Positions 59,998 to 64,000 of a DNA stretch of 64,000 nt are shown piece by piece. The position numbers and the translations under genes are program-made. The notes under the pieces were generated by a model. That model did no database searches and had not been told where the DNA came from. It saw nothing but the letters and a program-made list of their open reading frames with translations. The DNA comes from Bacillota bacterium (GTDB taxonomy: Bacteria > Bacillota > Clostridia > Acetivibrionales > DTU013), in NCBI GenBank assembly GCA_023412915.1, contig JAEZRE010000006.1:248001-312000 (forward strand), given 5' to 3'. Position 1 is the stretch's first letter. The number at the start of each line of letters is the position of its first letter.

Positions 59998-62900
59998 ATG
60001 TCGGAACCTGCAATGAACAAAAGCTTTGTCGAGATCTTTCCAACGCTGGAACTCGATAATCAGGTGATGGATTTTTTCAGAGATGTCATGATAGAACGCC
60101 TTGGCGTAGTTAAAAAGACGGGCAAATTCGTTGTTAAAGCCACTGCAGAAAAACTTATACCTGCCTCGGTAATAGAACAGGTCGAGTCGGCGCTGTCAGC
60201 GGCTTTTTCGATGGCTGTCGAGATCAGGCTGAGGTTTGATATGGATATTTCCCTGGGCGAAGCTATAAATGAATACTGGGAAAGCATAGTTTCAACCGTC
60301 AACGGCGCTGTAGCACTGAGCCGCGGTATATTGAACGGCTGCAGCTGCGAGCTCGAGGAGGATCTGCTGAACGTAAGGCTGTCGAGCGGCGGCAGTGAAA
60401 TACTCAGATCGCAGGGCTGTGACAGGATCATAGCGGATACTGTTGAAAAAGCGTTCTGCAGTAAGATCAGGGTGGCTTTTTATGACCGGGAGCTGGATCA
60501 GGATTTCCGGGAGAAATATGAAGAATTCAAGGAAAATGAAGAGAACCGGGCTCACAATCGCCAACTCGAAGAAGAGAAGGCTCAGGCCTCCGGGGATAAG
60601 AAAAAAAGCCGGAGGAAACAGACTGACGAGAGCGATTCCAGAGTCCTCGAGGTCATACTGGGCAAGAATTTCGGCGACAGCCTGATGAGTATGAACGAGG
60701 TTACACAGGACTCGGGCAAGGTGGCTGTCGAAGGCGACATTTCGAACGTTGAGTTTAGGGAGATACGTGGAAATCGTTACATCTGCACCTTTGACATTAC
60801 GGATTATTCAAATTCAATAACGATAAAGCTTTTTGTCCCGAAGGACGATTATGACCTGCGTGCGGAGCAGATAAAAAACGGCCTCCACTTCAAGGTGCGC
60901 GGCGAAGCGCAGTTCGACAAGTTTTCAAAAGAACTGTCCATCATGGCGACGGATATTCTTGAAATGGAGAAGCATGTCAAGATGGACAACGCTGAGGTTA
61001 AAAGGGTCGAACTGCACCTGCACACGCAGATGAGCGCCATGGACGCCATAACTACCGCGGAAAAGCTCGTGGAGAGGGCTGCAAAGTGGGGGCACAAGGC
61101 CGTCGCCATCACCGATCACGGCGTCGTGCAGGCCTACCCGGAAGCATACAGTGCGGGTAAAAAGAACAAGATCAAGATAATATACGGCGTGGAGTGTTAT
61201 CTTCTCGATAACGAACCTCCCGTTGTTTTCAGGGGTTCGGACCAGGGTATGGGTTATCCTCTGGACGGAGGCTTTGTCGTATTCGATATCGAGACCACCG
61301 GACTGTATGCCGAAAGGGACAGGATCACAGAAATAGGTGCGGTCAGGATATTCGAGGGGAAGATACAGGACAGCTTCAGCACCTTCGTGAATCCGGGTAT
61401 GCCCATCCCCGAATTTATAACGAAGCTGACAGGCATAAACGATGGCATGGTGGCAGGCGCGCCGTCCCAGGAGCAGGCGTTCGACAGCTTTATGGAATTT
61501 GTCGGCGGGCTGCCGGTGGTTGCGCATAACGCCTCCTTCGACACGGGCTTTATGAAGCATATCGCCCGAACAAGCGGTAAGAGCTTCGACAATACAATAA
61601 TAGATACGCTGCAGCTCAGCCGGAATCTGTTCCCGAAGCTCGCCAAGCACAAACTCGACGTAGTTGCGAAGCATCTGGGAGTGAAGCTTCAAAATCACCA
61701 CAGAGCGGTAGACGATGCCGCGGCTACTGCCGAAATATTTGTAAAATGTCTGGAATTGCTGAAGGAGAAGGATGCAAGAACCATCGATGATATAGACGGG
61801 GCTTTTTCGGGGAAATTCGATTATAAGAATGCGGATTCCTACCATACCATACTGCTCGTAAAAAACACGACAGGACTGAAAAACCTTTACAAAATAGTAT
61901 CCGAGTCGCACCTCAACTATTTCTACAAAAAGCCGAGAGTGCCCAAGAGCCTGCTGATGAAATACAGGGAAGGCCTCATCGTAGGGAGCGCCTGCGAAGC
62001 GGGAGAGCTGTTCAGGGCCATGTTGAACGGAAAAAGCCCGGAAGAAATAGAGAAAATAGCAAGGTTCTATGATTATCTCGAGATACAGCCGCTCGGCAAC
62101 AACGAGTTCCTCGTATTGACGGGGAAGGTCGATGGCGAGGAAGGTCTCAAAAAACTGAACAACAGGGTGGTACAGCTCGGCGAAAAGCTCGGCAAACCTG
62201 TTGTCGCGACCTGCGACGTGCATTTCATGGATCAGCGGGATGAAGTATTCAGAAGGATACTTATGTTCGGCCAGGGCTATACTGACGCAGACAGGCAGGC
62301 TCCGCTCTACTTCAGGACAACGGAGGAGATGCTTGCCGAATTCACCTATCTGGGCGATCAAAAGGCTTACGAGGTCGTTGTCGAGAATACCAACAAGATC
62401 GCCGACATGGTCGAGGAGGTCATACCGATACCTCTGGGGACATATCCTCCCAACATCGAGGGCGCGGAGGAGGAAATACAGACACTGGCATATGAAAAGG
62501 CGCATGAGCTTTATGGAGATCCTCTGCCGGAATTAGTCGCAAACAGGCTCGACAAGGAACTGACTTCAATTATAAAGCACGGCTTCGCCGTCATGTACGA
62601 CATCGCGCAGAAGCTCGTGGCAAAGTCCAATTCGGACGGATATATAGTGGGTTCAAGAGGTTCGGTAGGCTCGTCGTTTACCGCGACGATGACCGGCATT
62701 ACGGAAGTCAATCCGCTGCCGCCGCACTATCTCTGTAAAAAATGCAGGTATTCAGAGTTCATAACCGACGGCTCCATAGGCTCGGGCTTCGACCTGCCTC
62801 CGAAAAACTGCCCGAACTGCGGAGAGCTGTTGAAGGGCGACGGGCACGATATACCGTTCGAAACGTTCCTGGGCTTCGACGGAGACAAAGCGCCCGATAT

Positions 62901-64000
62901 CGACCTCAATTTCTCGGGAGAATACCAGTCGCAGGCTCACAAGTACACAGAAGTGCTGTTCGGAAGGGGGAACGTCTTCCGCGCCGGTACGATAGCATCC
63001 GTTGCGGATAAAACTGCCTACGGCTTTGTTAAAAAATATGTGGACGAAAAGAGCATGGCAGTGACCAATGCCGAGATAAACCGCCTGGTCAGGGGCTGCA
63101 CGGGTATCAAGAGGACGACCGGACAGCACCCGGGAGGAATAATTGTTATTCCGAAGGAATACGATGTGCACGATTTCACGCCGATACAGAGGCCGGCGGA
63201 CGATACCGAGTCGGATATAATCACCACGCATTTCGACTTCCATTCGCTGCATGATACGATATTGAAGCTCGACATACTCGGCCATGACGACCCGACGATG
63301 ATCAGGATGCTCACGGATATTACGGGGATCAGCATTTATGATGTGCCCGTCCATGACGACAAGGTAATGGAGCTGTTCCTGTCGACGGAGCCGCTCGGGA
63401 TAAAGCCGGAGGATATAAACAGCGAAGTGGGGACGTTTGCGCTTCCCGAATTCGGTACGAAATTCGTAAGGCAGATGCTTCTCGACACTAAACCGAAGAC
63501 CTTCTCGGACCTCCTGCAGATAAGCGGACTTTCGCATGGTACCAACGTTTGGCTCAACAATGCGCAGGATCTTGTCAAGCAAGGCATCTGTACGATCTCC
63601 GACGTAATAGGGACCAGGGACGGCATCATGACGTACCTCATGTACAGGAACCTTCCGCCCAAGAGCTCGTTCAAAATTATGGAGGACGTAAGGAAGGGCA
63701 AGGGCTTGAAGCCCGAATACGAGGAAGAGATGAAGGCGCACGACGTGCCGGAATGGTATATAGAATCATGTAAAAAGATCAAATACATGTTCCCGAAAGC
63801 TCATGCCGCCGCATACGTACTGACAGCCATAAGGATCGGCTGGTTCAAGGTCTACCAGCCGTTGGCCTTCTATGTGACCTACTTTACGGTAAGGGCCGAC
63901 GAATTCGACGCGGAGCTCATGACACACGGGAAGGAAAAGGTGCGCAGCAAGATATCGGAACTCGAAAAGCAGGGAAATACCATATCGACCAAGGATAAGA
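59998..64000 (+). CDS. polC: DNA polymerase III PolC (Gram-positive type), 3' end outside window
   Basis: The main replicative polymerase of Firmicutes. The start is ATG 59998 with AAGGGG 8 nt upstream. The order of domains is: helical N-terminal region (about 1-200) with a charged linker; OB-fold (VAVEGDISNVEFREIRGN); PHP domain (KRVELHLHTQMSAMDA, AITDHGVVQAYPEA), which here is interrupted by the DnaQ-type 3'-5' exonuclease (VVFDIETTGLYAERD, VVAHNASFDTGFMK, HHRAVDDAAA); then the palm with PDIDLNFSGEYQ, and a Cys4 zinc site (CKKCRYSEF ... CPNCGELL). 1334 codons lie in the window and the frame is open at its end; full length is about 1430 aa. Confidence 0.97.
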   Translation, partial: MSEPAMNKSFVEIFPTLELDNQVMDFFRDVMIERLGVVKKTGKFVVKATAEKLIPASVIEQVESALSAAFSMAVEIRLRFDMDISLGEAINEYWESIVSTVNGAVALSRGILNGCSCELEEDLLNVRLSSGGSEILRSQGCDRIIADTVEKAFCSKIRVAFYDRELDQDFREKYEEFKENEENRAHNRQLEEEKAQASGDKKKSRRKQTDESDSRVLEVILGKNFGDSLMSMNEVTQDSGKVAVEGDISNVEFREIRGNRYICTFDITDYSNSITIKLFVPKDDYDLRAEQIKNGLHFKVRGEAQFDKFSKELSIMATDILEMEKHVKMDNAEVKRVELHLHTQMSAMDAITTAEKLVERAAKWGHKAVAITDHGVVQAYPEAYSAGKKNKIKIIYGVECYLLDNEPPVVFRGSDQGMGYPLDGGFVVFDIETTGLYAERDRITEIGAVRIFEGKIQDSFSTFVNPGMPIPEFITKLTGINDGMVAGAPSQEQAFDSFMEFVGGLPVVAHNASFDTGFMKHIARTSGKSFDNTIIDTLQLSRNLFPKLAKHKLDVVAKHLGVKLQNHHRAVDDAAATAEIFVKCLELLKEKDARTIDDIDGAFSGKFDYKNADSYHTILLVKNTTGLKNLYKIVSESHLNYFYKKPRVPKSLLMKYREGLIVGSACEAGELFRAMLNGKSPEEIEKIARFYDYLEIQPLGNNEFLVLTGKVDGEEGLKKLNNRVVQLGEKLGKPVVATCDVHFMDQRDEVFRRILMFGQGYTDADRQAPLYFRTTEEMLAEFTYLGDQKAYEVVVENTNKIADMVEEVIPIPLGTYPPNIEGAEEEIQTLAYEKAHELYGDPLPELVANRLDKELTSIIKHGFAVMYDIAQKLVAKSNSDGYIVGSRGSVGSSFTATMTGITEVNPLPPHYLCKKCRYSEFITDGSIGSGFDLPPKNCPNCGELLKGDGHDIPFETFLGFDGDKAPDIDLNFSGEYQSQAHKYTEVLFGRGNVFRAGTIASVADKTAYGFVKKYVDEKSMAVTNAEINRLVRGCTGIKRTTGQHPGGIIVIPKEYDVHDFTPIQRPADDTESDIITTHFDFHSLHDTILKLDILGHDDPTMIRMLTDITGISIYDVPVHDDKVMELFLSTEPLGIKPEDINSEVGTFALPEFGTKFVRQMLLDTKPKTFSDLLQISGLSHGTNVWLNNAQDLVKQGICTISDVIGTRDGIMTYLMYRNLPPKSSFKIMEDVRKGKGLKPEYEEEMKAHDVPEWYIESCKKIKYMFPKAHAAAYVLTAIRIGWFKVYQPLAFYVTYFTVRADEFDAELMTHGKEKVRSKISELEKQGNTISTKDK

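Noticed and set aside
60925..62505. Antisense open frame of 526 codons opposite polC
   Set aside because: PolC domains (PHP, exonuclease) are on the plus strand here; the antisense frame is a codon-bias shadow.

Overview
The window is a 64 kb stretch of a spore-forming, low-to-middle GC Firmicute, almost certainly in the class Clostridia. The evidence is the pair of replicative polymerases PolC and DnaE, the sporulation genes spoIVA and sigK, strong AGGAGG-type ribosome binding sites with frequent TTG and GTG starts, and the conserved order rpsB-tsf-pyrH-frr-uppS-cdsA-dxr-rseP-ispG-polC. I see no tRNA, rRNA, CRISPR array or prophage. Most of the window is chromosomal housekeeping sequence.

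Layout. 1-4.3 kb: the 3' part of ligA faces a glnS/gltX tRNA synthetase operon across a perfect 25-bp inverted repeat. 4.4-8.4 kb: a small zinc-ribbon protein, then cobT and a corrinoid-activating ASKHA/[2Fe-2S] protein. cobT and the activase are joined by an unusual ladder of 39-bp repeats, each carrying a tiny ORF. 8.5-13.2 kb: membrane proteins, 5-formyl-THF cyclo-ligase, a CPBP protease and a sigma-54 gene lacking its RpoN box. 13.3-15.1 kb: a lone large serine recombinase behind 42-bp direct repeats. 15.2-25.6 kb: lipid kinase, spoIVA, phosphohexomutase, a Cys-rich orphan, an HD-GYP protein and dnaE. 25.7-31.9 kb: a TRAP (MtrB) homologue, small proteins, pgsA, a DUF5685/J-domain pair and mutS2.

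32.0-39.8 kb is the most distinctive region. It is a visibly AT-richer, promoter- and terminator-bounded operon of three genes: a single-module NRPS (C-A-PCP-reductase), a seven-TM/PAS sensor histidine kinase and a REC-GAF-HD-GYP response regulator. The A-domain specificity residues read D-V-W-H-F-S-L-I-D, the known serine code. The predicted product is therefore an N-acyl-serinal or N-acyl-serinol. The last two genes overlap by one base, which suggests that the small lipo-amino-alcohol may be sensed by, or regulated through, the adjacent two-component/c-di-GMP module.

40-50.2 kb: typA, then mltG-trmR-trhP (the yrrL-yrrM-yrrO type order), a polysaccharide deacetylase, a class B PBP, an ECF S-component with an attenuator-like leader, a methyltransferase and a DUF3842 protein. 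50.3-64 kb: uninterrupted sigK on the minus strand, then the long translation, phospholipid, isoprenoid and replication cluster, ending inside polC.

Two families of short dispersed intergenic elements (one around ACGGTTCTTTTGTTTCG, one of about 42 bp bounded by GGGGACACACCTT and AAGGAATGTCCCC) and several unrelated intergenic tandem repeats recur in the window.
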